64,000 bases of DNA from Capilliphycus salinus. GTDB taxonomy: Bacteria > Cyanobacteriota > Cyanobacteriia > Cyanobacteriales > Microcoleaceae. The notes under the pieces are model-generated. The model was not told the DNA's origin, ran no database searches, and saw nothing but the letters and a program-made list of their open reading frames with translations. Below, one piece after another: positions 56,021-63,487 of the stretch (positions are counted from its first letter, which is position 1; each line of letters opens with the position of its first letter). Position numbers and translations under genes: made by a program. The DNA lies in assembly GCF_047276495.1 (NCBI RefSeq), contig NZ_CP178543.1:3100001-3164000 (forward strand), in the 5' to 3' direction.

Positions 56021-57351
56021 GCAGGGCTGTTTCATTCTAAAATTTTGCGATCGCGAGGAGCTAAAATTGGAAGCAGTTTCACCCCTTTTTTCTTCAGAAC
56101 ACCTAAAATCTTAGAAAAACATAGCGATCGCCTGACTCAAACGGCTTGTTCCACTCTGATTCTTAAAGGCGGGAATTGAACAATAAAACTGGCGATCGCG
56201 CCGGATGTAAAATGATAGCAATCGCCAGTTTTTTCTTAAATTTTATCTATGGATAGTCTAATTAAAGAACTTAAAAAAGTCAAGGACTTTCGCCGCCGCC
56301 AGGGCAGAAGGCATCCATTATGGTTGGTGCTATTGATAGTAATTTTGGCAGCGATGCAGGGATACTTAGGGTATAGAGCGATGGGAGATTTTGCCAAAGC
56401 CAATCAACAGCTAATTGTTAAAAAATTTAAGATTTCATCCCCAAAAGTTCCATCTTCATCAACCATAAGACGAGTTCTGATGGGAGTAGACTGGTCAAAT
56501 CTTCAGGACATTTTTAATCAATGGTCTAGTAGTCTATGTGAATCTGATGATTTGAGGGATTGGGTCTGTATTGATGGCAAAAGCTTAGGCAGCACTGTAG
56601 ACAATTTTGGCAACTCTCATCAAAACTTTGTTTCATTTGTTTCCTTGTACAGTCAAGAATATCAAGTTGTATTGGGATTAAATTGCTTTGAGAACAAACG
56701 CTGTTCAGAAATTAAGCAAGTCCAAGAAATCATCGAAGATTTTCCCCTGAAGAATCAAGTATTTACTCTGGATGCTTTGCACTGCCAAAAGCAAACCGTT
56801 AAAAAAATTATTGAATCAAAAAATCACTACTTAATCACCGTCAAAAAGAATCAAAAAAAATTGTATCAAGCTCTAGAGTCTGTCGCCCACAATCAAGAGC
56901 CTTTGAGTATCAAGATAGAGCAAGATAAAAGTCATGGTCGCCAAATTCAACGCCAAGTAGCTGTCTTCAAGAGTATAGATTCCCTGAAATCTAGTTGGTA
57001 TGAAATTAAAAGCTTAATCCGAGTTGAAAGATGGGGTAAAAGAGGTAAAAAGGACTATCATCAAGTCGCTTACTACATCAGTAGCGTTTGGGAAAAAGCC
57101 GATTATTTTTCTGAAAAAATAAAAGGTCATTGGCAAATTGAAAATCGCTTGCATTGGGTCAAGGATGTGATCTTCAAAGAAGATGATTCTTCTATAGCTC
57201 ACTTTCAAGCACGAACGAATTTATCGATTCTTCAAACTATTGCAATTAATCTTTTTAGACTTTTAGGCTTTGTGTCAATTACAGAGGGTCAAAGATGGCT
57301 TAATAACAGGTGGTCTAGGCTTTGGATTTTGTTAGAATGAAACGGCCCTGC
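56021..57351 (+). mobile_element. ISAs1-family insertion sequence, complete
   Basis: 1331 bp. Terminal inverted repeats: left GCAGGGCTGTTTCATTCTAA, right (reverse complement) GCAGGGCCGTTTCATTCTAA, 19 of 20 identical. Both ends are flanked by the 9-bp direct repeat CTTTTTAAG (56012-56020 and 57352-57360), a target site duplication. The insertion fell in the second unit of the 99-bp repeat. Near-perfect ends and an intact transposase indicate recent arrival. Confidence 0.93.
56249..57340 (+). CDS. ISAs1-family DDE transposase
   Basis: A 363-residue protein. N-terminal helical domain KDFRRRQGRRHPLWLVLLIV (also known from H-repeat proteins). DDE residues: Asp in VCIDGKSLG, Asp in FTLDALHCQK, Glu in WQIENRLHWVKDV followed by FKEDDS. 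Full length for the family and no frameshift. The gene ends inside the right inverted repeat, as usual. Confidence 0.93.
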   Translation: MDSLIKELKKVKDFRRRQGRRHPLWLVLLIVILAAMQGYLGYRAMGDFAKANQQLIVKKFKISSPKVPSSSTIRRVLMGVDWSNLQDIFNQWSSSLCESDDLRDWVCIDGKSLGSTVDNFGNSHQNFVSFVSLYSQEYQVVLGLNCFENKRCSEIKQVQEIIEDFPLKNQVFTLDALHCQKQTVKKIIESKNHYLITVKKNQKKLYQALESVAHNQEPLSIKIEQDKSHGRQIQRQVAVFKSIDSLKSSWYEIKSLIRVERWGKRGKKDYHQVAYYISSVWEKADYFSEKIKGHWQIENRLHWVKDVIFKEDDSSIAHFQARTNLSILQTIAINLFRLLGFVSITEGQRWLNNRWSRLWILLE

Positions 57352-57662
57352 CTTTTTAAGGGGGGCAGGGGGGGATCTTCTATTTCAGTTACCAGCAATC
57401 ACTTTGTTCTCCCTAAATCCCCCGAGGAGCGGAGAACTTTTAACACCCCCCTTTTTAAGGGGGGCAGGGGGGGATCTTCTATTTTAGTCACCAGCAATCA
57501 CTTTTTTCTCCCTAAATTCCCCGGAGAGATCCCCCTAAATCCCCCTTAAAAAGGGGGACTTTTTTATCATGCTCACTTCCTGCAACAAACCGATTATTTA
57601 TCTTTAAATTTTTCCATACAAAAAGAGAAAGAAGAGGCGTTTTTTCCTCTCCTTTTTTGTTG

Positions 57663-58068
57663 GTTATTTATCCGCTTTAACCCAGGCGGTCGGGATACCA
57701 GGGGAGAATTTTTAGAATGCGATCGCAATAGTTTCTCACTCCGAAGCTTGCACCCTGGCGGTCGGAGAATTTTTAGAATGCGATCGCAATAGTTTCTCAC
57801 TCCGAAGCTTTCACCCCGGCGGTCGGGATACCAGGGGAGAATTTATAGAATGCGATCGCAATAGTTTCTCACTCCGAAGCTTTCACCCCGGCCGTCGGGA
57901 TACCAGGGGAGAATTTCTAGAATGCGATCGCAATAGTTTCTCACTCCGAAGCTTGCACCCTGGCGGTCGGAGAATTTCTAGAATGCGATCGCAATAGTTT
58001 CTCACTCCGAAGCTTTAACCCAGGCGGTCGGGTAGAAAACTGAATATAAACGTTCAGATTTCGATAAT
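57663..58068 (-). repeat. decayed CRISPR repeats with near-identical 'spacers'
   Basis: A remnant repeat at 57663-57694, then variant 35-36-nt repeats at 57731, 57792, 57864, 57936 and 57997. The variants begin GTTTCTCACTCCGAAGCTT rather than GTTTCCAACTAATCCGCTT but share the GGCGGTCGG end. The intervals are copies of one sequence (ATACCAGGGGAGAATTT, then TAGAATGCGATCGCAATA) with two versions lacking the first 10 nt. Unit spacing 61, 72, 72, 61. The last variant (57997-58032) is a hybrid, with a canonical 3' half and a unique 36-nt spacer. This is the presumed leader-distal end. Confidence 0.8.
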
Positions 58069-59483
58069 GTTTCCAACTAATCCGCTTTAACCCAGGCGGT
58101 CGGGTTTATAAAGGGGGCTATTAAAGGCTTCATCCATGAGTTTCCAACTAATCCGCTTTAACCCAGGCGGTCGGGTTGAGTCGGGGGATGTTGTTCTGGA
58201 TATGGATTCTCCGGTTTCCAACTAATCCGCTTTAACCCAGGCGGTCGGGACAACCACAGCACTAACCCCAGGATATTTGTGAGTTCTAGTTTCCAACTAA
58301 TCCGCTTTAACCCAGGCGGTCGGGGTTCTTTGATAAACAATCAGTCTCTCGGAGTAGCTTTGTTTCCAACTAATCCGCTTTAACCCAGGCGGTCGGGCGT
58401 CGGGCTGGGAACTCGAAAAGACGAAATTAAATTCGCGTTTCCAACTAATCCGCTTTAACCCAGGCGGTCGGGAAGGTTAAGCGAGATCAGCGAATCATCG
58501 TTTTCGGGTTTCCAACTAATCCGCTTTAACCCAGGCGGTCGGGCAACCCAATTCTTTTCACGGAACCGAGCAATTCCAGGTTTCCAACTAATCCGCTTTA
58601 ACCCAGGCGGTCGGGTATTGCATTATTTTTTCTTGACCCGATGGTCGCAAGTTTCCAACTAATCCGCTTTAACCCAGGCGGTCGGGTTCCTGCTCTAGCG
58701 TCCATTCTTCTACTGAGGAAAGTTTCCAACTAATCCGCTTTAACCCAGGCGGTCGGGGAGTATTACGTCGAAGAACTGCAAGATAAAGAGGAGGAGTTTC
58801 CAACTAATCCGCTTTAACCCAGGCGGTCGGGGATCGCTAAGTTCCAAGAATGGAAGAATCAACAATAGTTTTGTTTCCAACTAATCCGCTTTAACCCAGG
58901 CGGTCGGGTTGGGTACAGGAATTCAGAGGAAGAATGCACGTCTTGTTTCCAACTAATCCGCTTTAACCCAGGCGGTCGGGTGGTTACGCTAATTACGAGC
59001 GAAAATCTAAAGGACAGTTTCCAACTAATCCGCTTTAACCCAGGCGGTCGGGAAGTCGCCCGCATTCTTCAATCAATTCAAATCGCTAGTTTCCAACTAA
59101 TCCGCTTTAACCCAGGCGGTCGGGGAGCCTTCCTGGGGCTGAAAGAAGACGAAGTACGAGGTTTCCAACTAATCCGCTTTAACCCAGGCGGTCGGGTTCA
59201 GAGGGAAGCTTCTTGTTGACGGCTTTTCGCTGTTTCCAACTAATCCGCTTTAACCCAGGCGGTCGGGTGAAAAAGCAGGAAGAGGGGGATGCGAACGAAA
59301 AGGAGTTTCCAACTAATCCGCTTTAACCCAGGCGGTCGGGGGGGATTTGCTGAATTTCGCCGCTTGCTATCGCCTGTTTCCAACTAATCCGCTTTAACCC
59401 AGGCGGTCGGGCTTGGTTTGAGTGGAGGGGTGAACGAGCTTACATCGGTTTCCAACTAATCCGCTTTAACCCAGGCGGTCGGG
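58069..59483 (-). CRISPR. type III-B CRISPR array, 20 repeats and 19 spacers
   Basis: 36-nt repeats, plus-strand form starting GTTTCCAACTAATCC and ending CCAGGCGGTCGGG, identical in all copies I checked. Starts: 58069, 58140, 58214, 58289, 58362, 58437, 58508, 58580, 58651, 58722, 58796, 58873, 58945, 59017, 59089, 59161, 59232, 59305, 59376, 59448. Spacers 35-41 nt, all different. The minus-strand form ends GATTAGTTGGAAAC, a typical 3' end giving the crRNA 5' handle. With degenerate repeats at the low-coordinate end, this argues for minus-strand transcription and a leader right of 59483. Cas6 must act from elsewhere. Confidence 0.95.
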
Positions 59484-59781
59484 GGCGGGGTTGTAGAACC
59501 CATGCACAATCGATATTGTAGACCCGAAAATCGAGGCTGTCAAAAAAACAGACAAAACCCCCCACCTCAACGCAATAGAAAAACGCCGAAACCCAGACCA
59601 GCAAAGGCATCGAGGCTCACAACGAGAGAATGCGGGTTTGAACCCAATTTGGTCGAGCCTCGCAAAAAGCAGTCAAAAGCAAAATCAAAGATGGTCCCCC
59701 AAGCGATCGCACAGATAGCGACCATCGGGGAGATAGTGACCAAAAATGCGATCGGTGAAAAAACTCAAACCCCATCGTGGG
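59484..59781 (-). other. presumed CRISPR leader region
   Basis: 298 bp between the array and the CARF gene, which is read towards the array. It contains repeats of CGAGGCT (59533, 59610) and its inverse AGCCTCG (59656), an A-rich patch and an HIP1 site. No -10/operator copy of the CRISPR regulon element was found here, so the array may be transcribed from the CARF promoter or an unrecognised one. A 101-residue plus-strand frame here is dismissed. Confidence 0.4.
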
Positions 59782-60903
59782 TTAATTCACAAACTCCATC
59801 CGAATAAAAGGAGAATAAGATCGCCGATCAGCTTCGGGATCGTCTATTTTAATCTTATTAGAATATTTTGAACCCTCCTGATCTTCACGAATCGCCCTCC
59901 AAACCAACAGACGCCAATCCTCGATAGAAACCAAATAGCGATCGGTGGTATTCCCCGGTTTTAGCCAGCGCAAACCATTCCCCATATTGAGATGTTCGGC
60001 TTGGCTAAAAGCCAATTTTGAACCCGCAACCCTCGACAAAAACCGGAACGGATCGCAGTTATCCAAAAGCGCCAAATTGTCAAAACAATCGGCGATCGCA
60101 TTGCGAGACAAAAAAGGAACCAAAGCCGAGGGTTTGCGGATTTCTTCCCAAAACAGAAAACCCAAAGCCGAAAGCGTTACCCCTTCCGAAGAAATTTCTA
60201 CTAGGGGATCGAACCATTTTCTTTCCAGATAATCAACACTATTTTGCCACTTTTCCAGAGAGATAGAAGATTCCCGATCAATTTCTTCAAACAAAGGTTT
60301 ATAAGCCTCAAATTGCCCCCGTTTAAACTCCAGAGGAAGCGGGGGAAGTTCCAGTAAAGTGGTCGATTGTTCAAAAATATAATCGCACTTAATCCCTTTC
60401 AGCATCCCCAACAGCACCGTATAAGGAACCAAAGCTTTATAGCCCCCCGTCGGATTGAGAATGATATTGCTGGCGTCATAAGATTCTACCTGTTTGAGAA
60501 TAAATTTCACAAACTCCACCACCCCCGTTTTCCGGAAAGTTTCCGCATCGTAAACCTGAAGCCCCGGAATTTTTTTCACCAAAACCCCGATCCCTTTCCA
60601 GTAATATTCCAGATATTTCTTAACCGCCAGAGCGCAGCAATATCCATCGTTTGTATTGGAAGACAGCAAAACAATTTGATCTTCGTTGGTTATCCCAATC
60701 CGAACCAGAGAATGGATTTCAGCAGACAAAGAAGACTTCAAATTTTGGTCTTCAGAAACCAGATTTCTGAAGGTAGAAAACAAACATTCTACAGCATCTT
60801 CCATACTGTTTTTTTCGTTAACCCAGTTTAAGAGTTCATTGGGTTTAACACCTAGCTTTTTCGCCGCACTCGTACCGACTGAACAGATAATTGTTTTAAC
60901 CAT
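59782..60903 (-). CDS. CARF-domain CRISPR ancillary protein (APE2256/TIGR02619-like)
   Basis: About 373 residues from the ATG at 60903 (MVKTIICSVGTSAAKKLGVK); an upstream ATG at 60942 lies before the conserved start. The N-terminal half is a CARF domain with ICSVGTSAA and the ligand loop ILNPTGGYKALVPY, expected to bind cyclic oligoadenylate made by Cas10. The C-terminal half is helical (VTLSALGFLFWEEIRKPS) and ends with a beta-rich part (RYLVSIEDWRLLVWRAI), perhaps RelE-like as in CARF-mRNA interferases, though I see no HEPN RxxxxH. Probably the cOA-activated effector. Confidence 0.75.
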   Translation of the reverse strand: MVKTIICSVGTSAAKKLGVKPNELLNWVNEKNSMEDAVECLFSTFRNLVSEDQNLKSSLSAEIHSLVRIGITNEDQIVLLSSNTNDGYCCALAVKKYLEYYWKGIGVLVKKIPGLQVYDAETFRKTGVVEFVKFILKQVESYDASNIILNPTGGYKALVPYTVLLGMLKGIKCDYIFEQSTTLLELPPLPLEFKRGQFEAYKPLFEEIDRESSISLEKWQNSVDYLERKWFDPLVEISSEGVTLSALGFLFWEEIRKPSALVPFLSRNAIADCFDNLALLDNCDPFRFLSRVAGSKLAFSQAEHLNMGNGLRWLKPGNTTDRYLVSIEDWRLLVWRAIREDQEGSKYSNKIKIDDPEADRRSYSPFIRMEFVN

Positions 60904-60932
60904 TGACTGAGGGATTAAATTTTGACAACTCC

Positions 60933-60963
60933 AGATTAACACCCGCAGGAAGAAGGGTCTTCC
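60933..60963 (-). promoter_or_regulatory. CRISPR regulon element upstream of the CARF gene
   Basis: On the minus strand: GGAAGACCCTTCTTCC (60963-60948), 9 nt, TAATCT (60938-60933), 29 nt before the CARF ATG. Arms GGAAGA/TCTTCC are perfectly inverted. The same layout occurs at three other promoters of the locus. Confidence 0.6.
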
Positions 60964-61037
60964 AAGTTGGGAAAGTGTTGAATTGTTTTCCCCAACTAAC
61001 TAAATTTAGAGGAACTTTTTCTGTCTTTTTAACCCGA

Positions 61038-61610
61038 TTAAATTAACCGCAATAACACCTCCGCCAACTTGTTCACCATCGGACGGTTAGAAACATCTTC
61101 CCCCCGTTTCAAACCGTGAATACTTCCCCGCAAAATCGGAAATTCCGATTCTAATTTATCCTCAGTTCCGTGCAAATCACTCTCTAAAATTGCGATAACT
61201 TTTAAATTCAACTCCCCACAAAAATCCAACCAATCCGCCACCAAGTTCAAATCTCTAGAGATAATAACCGCGTGAGTTGCGTATTGCATAATTAATCGGT
61301 TTTTATCATCAATTTTCCCGCCCACATCAACCACCGTTAAAGGTTCTGTAGAATTTCTGACCCATTCCGCCCTTACTTTGGTAAATTCCCAGGTAAAATC
61401 ACTCTTGTAATTTGCCTTATACCGCTTCGCTTCATTGATATCGCGCCTTGCCGTTTCCGCAAACCACGAACCTTCACCATCAGGACAGGCTGTAATAAAG
61501 TAAGGATAAGGGGCTTGACCTTTTCGGTTTAATGCGTGAATCACCTGCTTTAACCCCTCTCGCAAACAAGATTTTCCCGACTGAGGCGGCCCGCACAAAA
61601 CAACTTTCAT
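61038..61610 (-). CDS. P-loop ATPase of the Csx3-AAA type
   Basis: A 190-residue protein with Walker A at residues 7-14 (GPPQSGKS) and a Walker-B-like LTVVDVGGK near 90. The fold fits a small P-loop NTPase, with no DNA-binding domain. In many cyanobacterial loci Csx3 is fused to an AAA domain of this size; here the domain is a separate gene, 63 nt after csx3. It has no transposon or partitioning context. The AAA partner of Csx3 is of unknown function, perhaps regulating ring-nuclease activity or binding nucleotide. Confidence 0.68.
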   Translation of the reverse strand: MKVVLCGPPQSGKSCLREGLKQVIHALNRKGQAPYPYFITACPDGEGSWFAETARRDINEAKRYKANYKSDFTWEFTKVRAEWVRNSTEPLTVVDVGGKIDDKNRLIMQYATHAVIISRDLNLVADWLDFCGELNLKVIAILESDLHGTEDKLESEFPILRGSIHGLKRGEDVSNRPMVNKLAEVLLRLI

Positions 61611-61673
61611 TGATTTTTTGTTAATACTATAGAAAAATGTAGTACATTGTATTACTTTTTGTCAACCCCTTTC

Positions 61674-61979
61674 TCAATCGACACAATCTCCCAGTTTATA
61701 GTTAGGGTTATGAGTAATACAAATCACGTATTTCCCCATCTTGGGGTCGAACACTCCAACCGCCCCAAACAAATGACTAACCTTGTGAGCCAGCACAAAA
61801 GCGACAGGCATACTACAGGGGCCATTGATTCTTAGTAATTCACCCCCAACCAGTTCTTTGGTTTTAGACATTTCCTCCAAACGGGATACTGCATCCCGCA
61901 CAATTTGGTCATTTTGCGCCGGGTCAGCGAACCCAACTAGCATAACCCCATCAACCATCTCAATGTTGTACGTTGTCAT
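61674..61979 (-). CDS. csx3: Csx3 ring nuclease (Crn3)
   Basis: A 101-residue protein, standard length for stand-alone Csx3. Conserved C-terminal signature: VAFVLAHKVSHLFGAVGVFD and PKMGKYVICITH (His65, His69, Asp78). Csx3 enzymes degrade cyclic tetra-adenylate as tetramers and so switch off the type III signal. An AGGAGA ribosome site lies just before the ATG. It heads the minus-strand ancillary operon (csx3, P-loop gene). Confidence 0.85.
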   Translation of the reverse strand: MTTYNIEMVDGVMLVGFADPAQNDQIVRDAVSRLEEMSKTKELVGGELLRINGPCSMPVAFVLAHKVSHLFGAVGVFDPKMGKYVICITHNPNYKLGDCVD

Positions 61980-62006
61980 CTGATGTCTCCTAAGACTGTT
62001 GTTTTT

Positions 62007-62037
62007 ATCTTAACCCCCGTTGGAAGATGGTCTTTCC
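62007..62037 (-). promoter_or_regulatory. CRISPR regulon element upstream of csx3
   Basis: On the minus strand: GGAAAGACCATCTTCC (62037-62022), 9 nt, TAAGAT (62012-62007), 27 nt before the csx3 ATG. Compared with the CARF copy, 23 of 30 bases match over the plus-strand window TTAAC...CCAA. Confidence 0.6.
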
Positions 62038-62066
62038 AAAATCTGAGAAAATCCCAACTCGAAACA

Positions 62067-62097
62067 GGAAGTTTGGTCTTCCGGTACGTGATAAGCT
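62067..62097 (+). promoter_or_regulatory. CRISPR regulon element upstream of the TIGR03985-type gene
   Basis: GGAAGTTTGGTCTTCC (62067-62082), 9 nt, TAAGCT (62092-62097), 27 nt before the ATG at 62125. Back-to-back with the csx3 copy (30 bp between palindromes), so one factor could control both divergent genes and autoregulate. Confidence 0.6.
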
Positions 62098-62124
62098 CAA
62101 ATTACATCAAGTTGGAATTGTTGA

Positions 62125-62912
62125 ATGTTGCAGTTTGAAGCCAGTCCCCAACCCGAACTCTTACAATGGTTAGCCAGAGGTTCTCTCAAACAAAACTTAT
62201 TAAGAGCAATTCGTTTGTGGGCGTGGCTGCACAGTTTGTATGGCAACAAACAGCACCGTTTGATATTAGATGAACCCTTTACCTTTGCCGACTGGCGCAA
62301 TCCCTTTTTTAATAAAAATCATCCCCGAGGCGAAACCGTACCGCCCTTACACGATTCCAATTGTGCTTGTGCAAAAACCGTTGCAGAATGGATATTATAT
62401 CCTGAGTGGAACGTGCGGGAATTTCAATGGCGAAAAACCCTGCAACAACATGATGAAATTTCGAGCAACGAGTTAGATGAATGGTTACAGCAGCGACTTT
62501 TTGGAGTCACCCGCCGTTCCCTGCAAACCGATTTGCATATTTTGGCAGAATTGGGATGGTTAAAACGGCAGGAAACCAAATATTATTGGGTGTCATAATT
62601 TCCGACATTACCCGTTAGCGAAACCTCAAATTTCTATCAACCCCAAGCGGTTCCCGTTCTCAATCCCGACTTAGAATTAATCGCTCAAAATCTATCTCAA
62701 CCCCTCAACGGCGTGCAGCGATTTTTTATGGAAGTTGTGTATATTGTTTCTCCTGAAAAACAGGAGCGGGTTGAAGATTGGCAGGAACAACTTAAACTGC
62801 TTTGGCAAGAGAATCCCGTGCCGCCCGTGCGATTAATTTATGACAGTTCATCGCTCAAGAAGTGATACAAGAAGCCCAACTTTATTCTGAAAACTGGAGT
62901 CAAGAATTATGA
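62125..62912 (+). pseudogene. TIGR03985-type CRISPR-associated regulator, broken
   Basis: The first 157 codons (to TAA 62596-62598) match the N-terminal part of TIGR03985-family proteins: PELLQWLARGSLKQNLLRAI, PFTFADWRNPFF, and a winged-helix-like FGVTRRSLQTDLHILAELGW. The frame continues after the stop with related sequence (QPLNGVQRFFMEVVYIVS, NPVPPVRLIYDSSSL) to TGA 62863. A frame change then gives VIQEAQLYSENWSQEL, ending in TGA at 62910-62912. The C-terminal (WYL-type) region seems deleted. The short ORF could still be made and bind DNA. Confidence 0.65.
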
Positions 62913-63487
62913 AATCAGCAAAATTAACCGAACGTTTTGAACAAGCTTTAGTTTACGCCCATCGCTTGCACATCAATCAAACTCGCAAAGTCGGAAATAT
63001 CCCTTATATCTCCCATTTGTTGAGCGTTACGGCTTTGGTTTTGGAAGCGGGAGGAACTGAAGATGAGGCAATTTCGGCTTTGCTTCACGATAGTGTGGAA
63101 GATCAAGGCGGTGAAAAAACTCGCGAAGAAATTCGTCAACGCTTTGGGGAGTCTGTTGTCAATATTGTTGATGGATGTACCGAGTCAGAAACCTATCCCA
63201 AACCCCCTTGGAAGGAACGAAAGTTACGCTATTTAGCCCAAATTGAAACCGCAAGTTCTTCTGTGCAGTTGGTGTCATTAGCGGATAAACTGCATAATGG
63301 GCGATCGCTTTTATGGGAATGTCAGCAATTGGGGGATGAAATTTGGAAATTTTTTCCGGTTGGAAAAGCAGAAACGCTGTGGTTTTATGACTCGCTATTG
63401 CAAATTTATCAAAAGACTCCCTATCTTAAATTAGTAGAGGAGTTTCGCCAAGTTGTTAACAGTTTGCACTCATTGTTTTTGAGTTGA
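62909..63487 (+). CDS. HD-domain hydrolase, SpoT/MESH1-like
   Basis: A 192-residue protein with the HD metal set: His36 (PYISHLLSV), His60-Asp61 (ALLHDSVED) and Asp in SLADKLHNGR near 127. Stand-alone enzymes of this family hydrolyse (p)ppGpp or related nucleotides. The ATGA overlap with the last codons of the regulator remnant (TGA at 62910) suggests original co-translation with the CRISPR-associated regulator. It could act on signalling nucleotides, but specificity cannot be read from sequence. Full length, intact. Confidence 0.78.
   Translation: MKSAKLTERFEQALVYAHRLHINQTRKVGNIPYISHLLSVTALVLEAGGTEDEAISALLHDSVEDQGGEKTREEIRQRFGESVVNIVDGCTESETYPKPPWKERKLRYLAQIETASSSVQLVSLADKLHNGRSLLWECQQLGDEIWKFFPVGKAETLWFYDSLLQIYQKTPYLKLVEEFRQVVNSLHSLFLS

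Larger units (their letters stand above)
55891..57527. repeat. 99-bp tandem repeat, three units, interrupted by an IS
   Basis: GCGGAGAACTTTTAACACCC begins units at 55890-55891, 55990 and 57429. The period is exactly 99 bp once the IS (56021-57351) and its 9-bp duplication are removed. Each unit contains a C-rich palindrome (CCCCCCTTTTTAAGGGGGGC). This explains the whole gap between cmr6/1 and the array, except for the IS and 55820-55890 (no feature seen). Confidence 0.85.

Noticed and set aside
57663..58032. A second, independent CRISPR array
   Set aside because: The intervals between variant repeats are copies of one another and the repeats grade into the main array, so this is its decayed end.
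58158..59219. ORFs with repeated RPPGLKRISWK or FQLIRFNPGGR peptides
   Set aside because: These are translations of the CRISPR repeats, not genes.
59502..59807. 101-residue plus-strand ORF right of the CRISPR array
   Set aside because: Composition is Lys/Arg/Pro-rich without domain character, it overlaps the CARF gene end, and it lies in the presumed leader.
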